This document shows, piece after piece, positions 1-6,523 of a DNA stretch of 10,755 nucleotides. The stretch spans positions 1 to 10,755 of the forward strand of contig JAHENO010000149.1 in assembly GCA_018609945.1 (NCBI GenBank). The letters are read 5' to 3'. Source of the stretch: Haloarculaceae archaeon. Lineage in GTDB: Archaea; Halobacteriota; Halobacteria; Halobacteriales; Haloarculaceae. The stretch's first letter is position 1. Each line of letters begins with the position of its first letter. The translations under genes were made by a program, and so were the position numbers. The notes below the pieces were generated by a model. It was given only the letters and a program-made list of their open reading frames with translations, was not told the origin of the DNA and ran no database searches.

Positions 1-2
1 AA

Positions 3-263
3 CCCAGCAGCACCATCACACCGCTGCCGGCCGGCTCCTCGCCTCCGCCGTATCCCGGTCCCCAGTACGGGCAGGCGCTCGCGCAGGGGGCCACCCGGCC
101 TGAATGGGAAGGAGGGAAGTACCGCCTCACCGTCGACCTTGAGGAGGCGTTCCCCAAAGCCTGCTGTTACCAGCTAGAACTGCGAGCCTGGAAGCGAACG
201 CTCGTCGACTGCAGTCACCGCCACTGGAACATCAGCGAGTACACGATCGGTTTCGGCGTCTGA
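3..263 (+). CDS. C-terminal end of an unrecognised, possibly surface-exposed protein (partial)
   Basis: An open frame enters from the left edge and ends at TGA 261-263, giving 86 residues without a start. The first third is rich in Pro, Ser and Gly (LPAGSSPPPYPGPQYG), like a linker. The rest alternates polar and hydrophobic residues (KYRLTVDLEEAF, CCYQLELRAWKRTLVDCS, ISEYTIGFGV), which suggests a small beta-sheet domain with three cysteines, two of them adjacent. I do not recognise the family. A beta domain after a Pro-rich linker would fit a secreted, surface or virus-like protein, but that is inference. The gene reads in the same direction as the lipoprotein gene 322 bases downstream and lies in the same lower-GC block. 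Confidence 0.65.
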   Translation, partial: PSSTITPLPAGSSPPPYPGPQYGQALAQGATRPEWEGGKYRLTVDLEEAFPKACCYQLELRAWKRTLVDCSHRHWNISEYTIGFGV

Positions 264-585
264 TCGGCACTGCCCCACTGACCAGAACAGAGTCAGTGTG
301 GCCATCGTTTTCTGTGAAATCTCGGAAAATCCCGGAAAGAGCCACGGCCAATACCGCAAGAGCCAGAAAAGCGTTACACGAGACCACCACCCGATGCTGT
401 CTCCCTGGAGTGGTCGCCAGCGATATCGAAGACGGTGACGACGCCTAACCGGGCACCGCCGGCCGATTGGGGACTCGCGGGGCTGCGCAGTCAGATCAGG
501 CCCCGGAAGCAGTACCGCCATTTGTGAACTATTTTCAAACTAGAAAATGCTAACATTTTTTGTGTAAGCTATAGACGAAAAATAC
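264..585. other. Gene-free stretch before the lipoprotein gene
   Basis: I see no convincing gene in these 322 bases. A 115-codon minus-strand frame (521-174) crosses it, but its product is Arg/Trp-rich, lacks the acidic bias of the neighbours and runs into the end of the upstream gene. Two CGGAAA copies occur near 324-339. The last 55 bases turn sharply A/T-rich, with T-runs near 555-561, and probably hold the promoter of the lipoprotein gene, although no clear TATA box stands at the leaderless distance from ATG 586. Confidence 0.5.
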
Positions 586-1821
586 ATGATAAACCGTCGC
601 CGGCTCATTCGACTGGGGGGAGGAGTTGGAGTACTTACCCTTGCCGGCTGTAATACCCTTCTTCCCGAACCGAACGGGTCCGCCGATGGTCCGACCGAGA
701 CGCCGACGGTCGGACCCGAGACGAAGCGACCCTGCGAATTTCCGCCCTTTGAGCAATCGCGTGAGGAGAAACAACGGCTCGCGCGACGCATCGACGCTAT
801 CGCGACGGACATCCAGGAAGAACGCCGCGTTGACGGGACGCTTCGGGCCGTCTCCGACGGGATGAGAGCAGGCCGGATCCCGGAGGAGAAGGCCAGCGAA
901 TCGGTCGAGCGGATGAAACTGGGAGAGTACGTGACCGAAACGCTGCTCGCTGGAATGGGTCCAGACGTCGCGGAAATCGCACCAGAACAGTTCGGTGAGA
1001 ACCCGGCGGCGAATCCCGAACTGAATATCTCCGGCGACATGGTCGAATCCAGCCTCAATCTCCTCACCGCAGTCTTCCTCTCCGACCTGACACTCAACAA
1101 GGTCGCCAGGCATCTCCCCAGTAGATTCCGCAGCACGTTCGATACCGCAAAGCAAAAGCTCGCTAAGATCATCGATTGGGCCGCAGATACGTTTTTGGGC
1201 CGGTTCGACGAACTGGCCGATCAGGTGAGGAAACGTGGGAGCGAGATCGCCGAATTCGTCCTCGGATATGCGCTCGCGAAGGGAGCCGATGAAGGCGTCG
1301 GCTTCGCTGACGATATTGTAGGAGAACTACTGGTTTCGAGCGATGGCGACAATCGAGTATTGGAGCGGGTACTGAATGTCCGGGAAGCACTCGCCCGAGA
1401 GATTGTCGCTTTTTATGAGGACGAACTCCCCGGGAAGTCCATCGAGGACAAACTCGTAGAGCTAGACGAGTCGCTCGGACCGAACGAGAGCGGAACCATC
1501 GAACTGGAGGGATCGTTTTGCGGAGCGATGCGTGGTTCGGAGGTGGCGATCAACGGGACGAACGAACGACTGACTGTCGCCAAGCGGGTTACCGAAGCCA
1601 TCGAAAGGGCCCTCCGCATCGTGGATGGGCTCGAGACGATCGTTGCCCTGATTCTCGCCACGGGCTTTCTCAGCATCGCTTCTCTCACAGTAGAGCTCGC
1701 GTTTCTGCTCGTGCACATCGGCGGGAACCTCATGGGGATCGGGACTGGAGCCTTCGAGATCGGCGAGGCGATCAAAAAACACCATCAGGGACTCGACGCC
1801 GTTATTACTGGAGGGGGGTGA
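586..1821 (+). CDS. Tat-exported lipoprotein of unknown function with hydrophobic C-terminal region
   Basis: The 411-residue product begins with an Arg-rich n-region (NRRRLIRL), a short hydrophobic stretch and the lipobox LAGC, with Cys22 as the lipidation site. This is the usual haloarchaeal Tat-lipoprotein signal, so the mature protein should be anchored outside the membrane. A Pro/Thr/Glu linker (about 23-45) follows, then a largely alpha-helical body (about 55-345) with many charged residues. Residues 351-390 are strongly hydrophobic and Gly-rich, broken by one Glu, and could form one long or two short membrane helices. The tail is short and ends in GGG. I do not recognise the family. The next gene starts six bases after the stop in the same frame, so the two are surely one transcript. 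Codon use is less GC-biased than in the right part of the window. Confidence 0.8.
   Translation: MINRRRLIRLGGGVGVLTLAGCNTLLPEPNGSADGPTETPTVGPETKRPCEFPPFEQSREEKQRLARRIDAIATDIQEERRVDGTLRAVSDGMRAGRIPEEKASESVERMKLGEYVTETLLAGMGPDVAEIAPEQFGENPAANPELNISGDMVESSLNLLTAVFLSDLTLNKVARHLPSRFRSTFDTAKQKLAKIIDWAADTFLGRFDELADQVRKRGSEIAEFVLGYALAKGADEGVGFADDIVGELLVSSDGDNRVLERVLNVREALAREIVAFYEDELPGKSIEDKLVELDESLGPNESGTIELEGSFCGAMRGSEVAINGTNERLTVAKRVTEAIERALRIVDGLETIVALILATGFLSIASLTVELAFLLVHIGGNLMGIGTGAFEIGEAIKKHHQGLDAVITGGG
1810..1814 (+). promoter_or_regulatory. Shine-Dalgarno GGAGG for the GTG start at 1828
   Basis: GGAGG followed by more G lies in the last codons of the lipoprotein gene, 13 bases before GTG 1828. 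It supports internal initiation of the second gene on a shared mRNA, although the spacing is longer than ideal. Confidence 0.45.
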
Positions 1822-1827
1822 CTCCCG

Positions 1828-2937
1828 GTGCCGAGTGAAGAACTGCCGGGTCTCTTGGCCACGTTTGCGGACGCTGTCGAGAGAAATGACGTCAGGGCAG
1901 CAGAGCAAACGCTCGACAGGATCGAGTCGATTTACAGAGAGATAGACACGACCGAGCGCATCAAGCAGCAGAAAGCGCTCACTGCGCGGGATACGACCGA
2001 AACCGAAACCGACACGCGAGAGCGTCTGGATCGGTTTGCCCAGGGCGTCGTCGCCACGGACCTCAGTCGTTCGGGATTACTGGTGAGTGGTACCCTCTAC
2101 ATTGCGGACCCCTCCCAGGTTCCAGCGGACAGGCTCGCAGACCGCGCCCGAGATCTGGCGTCCCAGGAGAGTAACTTGACCGACCTCGGGCGTGCGGTTT
2201 CGGACACGCTCGAATCGATGGAGTTTCCCCCGCTAGTCGCTATCACGGAGGCCGACATCGTCGCGAGCGAGGAGACGGTGACCGAGGGTGACAAGCCGAA
2301 AGGAACACCCTTCAGGTTCTCCCTCCGGGTGCGAAACGTCGGTGACCGCGGCGCGGAGGAGATCACGGTATCCCAAGAAGCCTCCGTCGTGGAAGACATC
2401 ACGGGGTCTCGCGGGTCGGAGGTGTCCGTATCTCCCGACAGCGTTCCGCTCGGCAGCCTCGAACCCGATCGAGAGGCGTCTGCGTCGTTCGACGTGAGGC
2501 CGACCAGCGCGGGACGGTACGAAATCACGTTCACGGCGACTCCCGCCAACGCAAACGATGACACACGAGATGTCACCTTCGAGGTCGTGAACAAAGCCGG
2601 GGCGGCGGCCAATGCCCAAAGGTCACTGGAAGACTTGATCGAGCGGATCGACGAAAGTGCTGAAGTGACAGGAGAGACAGAACAGTCCGTGTTATCGACC
2701 CTGGGGAACGCTGCGGAGTCCCTCACCGAGGCGGAAGATCTTATCGAGCAAGGCAGTGACGGGGAAGCGAACGCCGCGCTGGAGGAATCGTCACAGATTC
2801 TCGAATCGTTCCTCGATTCCCTAACCACTGGAGAAGTGTCTGCGTGGGACGCAAGCCGATCGTTCACCCGGGGAGTGGCGAATCAGACCGAAGGCGTCAT
2901 TGACCAGATTGACCTCGCACGAATGGCCCAGATATGA
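1828..2937 (+). CDS. CARDB-like domain protein with helical flanks, no signal peptide
   Basis: The 369-residue protein starts at GTG, six bases after the lipoprotein stop and in the same frame. Residues 1-130 are helical, with a TPR-like pattern of charged and small residues. Residues about 136-255 look like a CARDB/Ig-like beta-sandwich: FRFSLRVRNVGDRGAEEITV is the typical strand-turn-strand of CARDB, and LGSLEPDREASASFDV followed by GRYEITFTATP the later strands. Residues 260-369 are helical and acidic. There is no signal peptide or membrane segment, although CARDB domains are usually extracellular. Either the protein works inside the cell, or it reaches the outside as a C-terminal extension of the upstream lipoprotein. 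The exact function is unknown. The gene converges on the hydrolase gene with a 28-base gap. Confidence 0.8.
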   Translation: MPSEELPGLLATFADAVERNDVRAAEQTLDRIESIYREIDTTERIKQQKALTARDTTETETDTRERLDRFAQGVVATDLSRSGLLVSGTLYIADPSQVPADRLADRARDLASQESNLTDLGRAVSDTLESMEFPPLVAITEADIVASEETVTEGDKPKGTPFRFSLRVRNVGDRGAEEITVSQEASVVEDITGSRGSEVSVSPDSVPLGSLEPDREASASFDVRPTSAGRYEITFTATPANANDDTRDVTFEVVNKAGAAANAQRSLEDLIERIDESAEVTGETEQSVLSTLGNAAESLTEAEDLIEQGSDGEANAALEESSQILESFLDSLTTGEVSAWDASRSFTRGVANQTEGVIDQIDLARMAQI

Positions 2938-2965
2938 ATCGCTGGTCGTGTCGAGCGATCGGAAA

Positions 2966-3700
2966 TCAGTCCGTCGAGGCCTCTGAACCGAGCCACGCGA
3001 ACAGCCGGGTCCGCATCCGCCGTTCGGCCCGCTCGGAGAAGATGTGTCCCTCGGCGTCGAACTTCTCCAGGAGCACGTCCGTCCCCAGCGCCCGGGCGGC
3101 CTCGAAGCTGTCCGCCACGGGCACCGACTCGTCGCTGGCACCGTGGAATATCGCCACGGATACGTCCACGCCGGCAACCACGTCCGCGAACGGATAGCCG
3201 TCGAAGTCGGCGAAAAAGCGGCCGTCGATCCGGCGGCCGTCCTCGAATTCGCAGACGCCGTCGCGCTCGACGGTCTCCCGGTAGCCCGCGAACGAGCGGT
3301 TGTACGTGACCGGTGCCCGCGTCCCCACCGCCGCGACCCTGTCGTCGTCGGCCGCGGCGTGGAACGCGACCTTGCCACCGAAACTCGACCCGAACAGGGC
3401 GTACGACGCGGGGCCGAAGTGGTCGACGACTGCGGCGAGGTCCGCGAGTTTGTCCGACAGCGCCTGGTCGACGAACGAACCGTCGGCCTCGCCACACCCG
3501 CGGAAGTCGAACCGGACGGCGTGGTACCCCTCGTCGACGGCGCGGCGACAGCGCCGCGCGTAACTGCCGGACTTGTCGCTGAGGAAGCCGTGACAGAAGA
3601 CGAACCACCGGTCCGACGGGCCGCGATGGTGGACCGCCACGACGTGCTCGCCGTCCGCGACCTCGATCCGGTGACGGCTGGGCTCACCACTGTCGGTCAT
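2966..3700 (-). CDS. Alpha/beta hydrolase (serine hydrolase family)
   Basis: The 244-residue product has a complete alpha/beta-hydrolase signature. The HG oxyanion motif is at 37-38 (FVFCHGF). The nucleophile elbow GSSFGG places Ser106 as the nucleophile. The probable acid is Asp190 (HGASDESVP) and the catalytic His is His219 (AEGHIF). DFRGCGEADG at 65-74 is the usual strand-4 loop. The length suits a compact cytosolic esterase/peptidase-like enzyme, and the substrate cannot be told. I chose ATG 3700 because the protein begins cleanly there and GGAGG (3706-3710) lies five bases before it; the frame stays open upstream only because it overlaps the preceding gene. The start overlaps the end of the membrane-protein gene by 17 bases, so translation is probably coupled. 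Confidence 0.9.
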   Translation of the reverse strand: MTDSGEPSRHRIEVADGEHVVAVHHRGPSDRWFVFCHGFLSDKSGSYARRCRRAVDEGYHAVRFDFRGCGEADGSFVDQALSDKLADLAAVVDHFGPASYALFGSSFGGKVAFHAAADDDRVAAVGTRAPVTYNRSFAGYRETVERDGVCEFEDGRRIDGRFFADFDGYPFADVVAGVDVSVAIFHGASDESVPVADSFEAARALGTDVLLEKFDAEGHIFSERAERRMRTRLFAWLGSEASTD

Positions 3701-4037
3701 CGCCACCTCCCGGCGGGCGGTCGTGCCCGCGCGTCCCGTCGGCCTCGACTGGGTCGCTGGGGCCGCCGTCTGTCCCGGCAGACACGCCGGTGTCTCTGTC
3801 GGCTCCGGTGGATTCGTACACGTTGTACGTGCCGTCGTCGTAGATGTCCTCGTCGGTGTGTCGGTCACTCCGTTCGAGGAGGTACGCAAACGCACCGAAC
3901 AGCGGCACGACGAGCGCGATGGTGCCCCACTTCCAGCGGCTCATCCCGGTCCGTCCGGCGTCGTAGACGGTCCCGGCCACGATGAGGAGGTGCCAGAAGG
4001 CCGGAATCCCGACGAGGACGACCAGCAGATGGCGCAT
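3684..4037 (-). CDS. Small two-helix membrane protein, PLDc_N-like, with acidic tail
   Basis: The 117-residue product has two membrane helices, at about 3-25 and 36-55, separated by a short loop with YDAGRTGMSRWKWG. The second helix (WGTIALVVPLFGAFAYLLER) resembles the PLDc_N segment found at the N-terminus of cardiolipin synthases and in many small stand-alone archaeal membrane proteins. The rest is a disordered tail rich in Asp, Gly and Thr, probably cytoplasmic. No catalytic HKD motif is present, so no phospholipase activity is implied. The start at ATG 4037 agrees with a TATA-like ATTTAC 26-31 bases upstream, the leaderless arrangement. The last 17 bases overlap the hydrolase gene, which is probably co-transcribed. 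Confidence 0.8.
   Translation of the reverse strand: MRHLLVVLVGIPAFWHLLIVAGTVYDAGRTGMSRWKWGTIALVVPLFGAFAYLLERSDRHTDEDIYDDGTYNVYESTGADRDTGVSAGTDGGPSDPVEADGTRGHDRPPGGGDDRQW
3706..3710 (-). promoter_or_regulatory. Shine-Dalgarno GGAGG of the hydrolase gene
   Basis: On the minus strand GGAGG sits five bases before ATG 3700, inside the 3' end of the upstream membrane-protein gene. It decides the start codon and fits translation from a two-gene transcript. Confidence 0.7.
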
Positions 4038-4062
4038 CGCTTTTGCTTCGGACTATGGACAG

Positions 4063-4068
4063 GTAAAT
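4063..4068 (-). promoter_or_regulatory. TATA-like box for the PLDc_N-like/hydrolase pair
   Basis: Minus-strand ATTTAC lies 26-31 bases before ATG 4037, the expected position for a leaderless haloarchaeal transcript. Confidence 0.5.
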
Positions 4069-4133
4069 CGACCGGCGGGCGACAGTCGTGCACGTCGGTC
4101 GGGACACCAGCCGTGTGTCGGGGGTCGCCGGAC

Positions 4134-4140
4134 TGATATC
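4134..4140 (+). promoter_or_regulatory. Weak TATA-like box for the DUF1684 gene
   Basis: TGATATC is centred 26 bases before GTG 4163. The match is weak, but the position favours this start over GTG 4088. Confidence 0.35.
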
Positions 4141-4162
4141 TGTCGACCCCGTAGCCCGGGTC

Positions 4163-4717
4163 GTGACAGACACCGACACACCGGAGGGGTGGGCAGACCG
4201 ACTCCGGGATAACCGCGCAGAGAAGGACCGTTTCTTCTCGGAGCACCGCCAGTCGCCCATCCCGCCGGAGGAGCGCGACGACTTTTCCGGACTGATCTAC
4301 TTCGATCCGGACCCCGCCTACCGCGTGGCGGCGGCCGTGACCGTCCCCGACGACCCGGACACGGTCGAGATGGAGACGACCGACGGCCGGACGGTCCCGT
4401 ACCGCCGCGTCGTCACGTTCACTTTCGAACTCGACGGCGAGTCCCACGACCTGCACGGGTACCGTCGTGAGGGGGAGGACGAGGAGAGCATCTTCGTCCC
4501 CTTCCGGGACAAGACGACGGGCCAGGAGACCTACGAGGGCGGGCGGTACATGGACCTCGAACCGGAGCGGGAACTGACGGACTGCGACCGGGTGACGGTC
4601 GATTTCAACCTCGCGTACGCGCCGTTCTGTGCCTACAGCGAGACGTTCGCCTGCCCACTCCCGCCGGCGGAGAACTGGCTGGAGGCGGCCATCGAGGCCG
4701 GCGAGCGCGTCCGCTGA
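4163..4717 (+). CDS. DUF1684 family protein
   Basis: The 184-residue product carries the conserved blocks of DUF1684. These are KDRFF..HRQSPIPPEER.DFSGLIYFDPDPAYRV near the N-terminus, PYRRVVTFTFELDG (79-92), FVPFRDKTTGQETYEGGRYMD (111-131), and VDFNLAYAPFCAYSETFACPLPPAEN (146-171). The family is found in bacteria and haloarchaea and its biochemical role is unknown. It is cytosolic here, with no signal or membrane segment. GTG 4163 is preferred over the upstream GTG 4088 because family similarity begins right after it, the extra 25 residues are not haloarchaeal in composition, and a TATA-like sequence fits leaderless initiation. The gene is divergent from the PLDc_N-like/hydrolase pair. Confidence 0.9.
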   Translation: MTDTDTPEGWADRLRDNRAEKDRFFSEHRQSPIPPEERDDFSGLIYFDPDPAYRVAAAVTVPDDPDTVEMETTDGRTVPYRRVVTFTFELDGESHDLHGYRREGEDEESIFVPFRDKTTGQETYEGGRYMDLEPERELTDCDRVTVDFNLAYAPFCAYSETFACPLPPAENWLEAAIEAGERVR

Positions 4718-4726
4718 CTGCCCTGG

Positions 4727-6268
4727 CTACTCCCGAGTTTCGACCTCGGCGTTCGGTGCGTGCCGTTTCACCCCGTAGACTGCTTCCGCCGCCCCGGGGC
4801 GGGAGGCGTAGCCCTGCCCGCCGTCGGCGAGAACGTTGGCGTTGCGGTGGCGGAGTCGCCAGCGCCACTTCTCGTCAGCGTCCTCGTAGATCTCGAACGC
4901 GGCGCTGCCGATATCGAGATGCGACGCGTCGGGAGCGTACTGCCGGACCCGGGCGACCGCCTCCTCGGCCGCACTCTCCGAGGAATAGCCCTGCCCGCCG
5001 TCGGCGATGATGTTGCCGTTGCGGTGGCGGAGTCGCCAGCGCCACTTCTCGCCGGCGTCCTCGTACACCTCGAACTCCGCGTTGCTGCCCTCGGGGGCGT
5101 TCGAGCGGACGCTGTCGACGCCCTGGAGCGCCTTCTGCCGGGAGGCGTAGCCCTGCCCGCCGTCGGCGAGGATGTTGCCGTTCTCGTGGACGAGTCGCCA
5201 GCGCCACTTCCCGGCAGCGTCCCGATAGAGTTCGAACGCGACCGGGTCGAGCCGCAGGTAATCGGCGGGCTTGACGTACTCGCGGACGCGCTCGACGGCG
5301 GTCTCGACCCCCTCCGAGGTGGCATAGCCCTGCCCGCTGTCGGCGATGATGTTGCCGTTGTCGTGTCGCAACCGCCAGCGGTGCTTGCCAGCCGCGTCCT
5401 CGTAGACCTCGAACGTGGCCTGGCTCTCGGCCTCGTGGAGCACCACCGGCGCGTCCTCACCCTCGGTTGCCTCGTCGGGTTCGTCGACATCGACGGGCGC
5501 TGGTTCGATGTCCACGAGCGGCGCCCCGAACGCGTCCCGGCGGACGGCGGTGAGCCCCTGCTTGGCTTTCTGCCGGGAGGCGTAGCCTTCCCCGGAATCG
5601 GCGATGACGTTGCCGTTGCGGTGGCGCAACCGCCAGCGGTACTCGCCGGCGGCGTCCTCGTAGCGCTCGAACTGGGACTGGCTCGCACGGATGCGTTCGA
5701 GGTCCACTTCCAGGGCGGCCCGCTGCTCGGCCTCGGCGGCGGCGTCGCCGACCGCCTCGACGCGCTCGGTTTCGGCCTGCTCCCTGGCGGCTCGCTCGGT
5801 CTCGAGCTCCGCTTCGAGGTCTTCGACCGACCGACCGGCGGTCACGAGCGGGACGCCGATCCCGCCCAGCGCGACCACCGCCAGACCGACCGCGTAGACC
5901 GTGATTATCGCGTCGGCCTGGCCGGCACCGCGCACCCAATCCTGCGGATACGCGACGAAGAACCACGCGATGGCCACCAGCCCGACCAGAACGCCGAGAT
6001 AGGTCAGGTACGTGGCGCGCTTCTCCAGGTGGAGCCTGATGATCGGCCCGGCGACGATGAACAGCAATCCCAGCGCACCCAGCGCGATGCCGGCTCCCCG
6101 GGACAGGTCTGCGCTGCTCGAACTCGACAGGAAAAAGAGGATGCCGAGCAGTCCCGCGAGGACGCCAATGACGAACAGCCAGTAGCCGTGCGCCTCGTCG
6201 CTCGTCGCCGGTTCCCCGATGCGGTTGCTGTACCACTCGACCAGCACGCCAGCACTCTCAGAGGGCAT
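4727..6268 (-). CDS. Membrane protein with five DUF1508 (HVO_2922/YegP-like) repeats
   Basis: The 513-residue product has four membrane helices (about 29-48, 57-78, 85-107, 119-143), a charged coiled coil (about 147-195) and five DUF1508 repeats at about 198-247, 284-334, 343-392, 397-446 and 456-505. Each repeat contains F.(R/V/L/I)Y.DA....WRL.H.N.N..AD.G.GYA/S followed by a helix with a V.. pattern. DUF1508 domains usually occur as one or two copies in small soluble proteins of unknown role. The N-terminal membrane region should place the repeats on the cytoplasmic side, but this depends on topology. ATG 6268 is preferred, with a TTAAGC box 27-32 bases upstream. ATG 6331 would add 21 residues unlike the rest. 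The gene ends nine bases from the convergent DUF1684 gene. Confidence 0.88.
   Translation of the reverse strand: MPSESAGVLVEWYSNRIGEPATSDEAHGYWLFVIGVLAGLLGILFFLSSSSSADLSRGAGIALGALGLLFIVAGPIIRLHLEKRATYLTYLGVLVGLVAIAWFFVAYPQDWVRGAGQADAIITVYAVGLAVVALGGIGVPLVTAGRSVEDLEAELETERAAREQAETERVEAVGDAAAEAEQRAALEVDLERIRASQSQFERYEDAAGEYRWRLRHRNGNVIADSGEGYASRQKAKQGLTAVRRDAFGAPLVDIEPAPVDVDEPDEATEGEDAPVVLHEAESQATFEVYEDAAGKHRWRLRHDNGNIIADSGQGYATSEGVETAVERVREYVKPADYLRLDPVAFELYRDAAGKWRWRLVHENGNILADGGQGYASRQKALQGVDSVRSNAPEGSNAEFEVYEDAGEKWRWRLRHRNGNIIADGGQGYSSESAAEEAVARVRQYAPDASHLDIGSAAFEIYEDADEKWRWRLRHRNANVLADGGQGYASRPGAAEAVYGVKRHAPNAEVETRE
4800..5665 (-). repeat. Five DNA-level repeats encoding the DUF1508 units
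   Basis: The plus strand shows related blocks starting near 4808, 4987, 5147, 5326 and 5583, the first four beginning TAGCCCTGCCCGC. Each is followed by the complement of the HxNxN and WRWRL codons. The first four are 160-180 bases apart; the fifth is about 257 away and most diverged (TAGCCTTCCCCGG), being the N-terminal repeat of the protein. This indicates growth of the gene by tandem duplication. Confidence 0.8.
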
Positions 6269-6294
6269 GTCCCATAAGAGTTGAATGCGGTCCG

Positions 6295-6300
6295 GCTTAA
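6295..6300 (-). promoter_or_regulatory. Possible TATA-like box of the DUF1508 repeat gene
   Basis: Minus-strand TTAAGC lies 27-32 bases before ATG 6268. It is a modest match and supports the short protein form. Confidence 0.35.
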
Positions 6301-6363
6301 CAGTCGTGGCTGGCTGTCCTGTTGAGGTCATAGTCCGAGCCGAGCAATCCCCTGCTCTCGTTC

Positions 6364-6443
6364 ATACTGCCGGCTATACGCCCGTGAGAAATTTCGACCA
6401 CCCGTGGTGTCGAATATCTTCACGAAGTTATAGCCGGCAGTAT
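6364..6443. repeat. 80-base imperfect palindrome with perfect 15-base arms
   Basis: ATACTGCCGGCTATA at 6364-6378 is repeated exactly in reverse complement at 6429-6443, and the 50 bases between keep partial symmetry (CGTGAgAaatTTCGAC against CGTGAAGATATTCGAC). Aligned by hand, 29 of 40 positions pair. Each arm contains TATAGCC facing outward: the right one about 25 bases before ATG 6455, the left one about 46 bases before ATG 6331 on the minus strand. CGTTC occurs at both 6359-6363 and 6447-6451, a possible but offset target-site duplication. It may be a mirrored divergent promoter or a small palindromic mobile repeat. Confidence 0.85.
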
Positions 6444-6493
6444 CAGCGTTCCGTATGCCAGGCGTCAGACGGTCGTCAGACGTCGCCTTGGGC

Positions 6494-6500
6494 TTTAATA
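6494..6500 (+). promoter_or_regulatory. TATA box of the halofilin-like gene
   Basis: TTTAATA, a good haloarchaeal TATA sequence, lies 24-30 bases before GTG 6524 and supports that start as leaderless. It sits inside the frame that would be translated if ATG 6455 were used. Confidence 0.55.
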
Positions 6501-6523
6501 CGGCAGAACACGCGGTATACGGT

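Noticed and set aside
174..521. 115-codon minus-strand frame in the gene-free stretch
   Set aside because: Trp/Arg-rich product, overlap with the upstream gene, no promoter or Shine-Dalgarno seen and no acidic bias.
3044..3985. 313-codon plus-strand frame opposite the hydrolase and membrane-protein genes
   Set aside because: Composition turns Arg-rich towards the end and no motif is seen; the minus strand has a full catalytic triad.
4088..4162. Upstream GTG extension of the DUF1684 gene
   Set aside because: The extra 25 residues have no family similarity and the better-placed TATA-like box favours GTG 4163.
4760..6277. 505-codon plus-strand frame opposite the DUF1508 repeat gene
   Set aside because: Its repeats are mirror images of the real repeats; the minus strand has clear family motifs and membrane helices, and high GC keeps the opposite frame free of stops.
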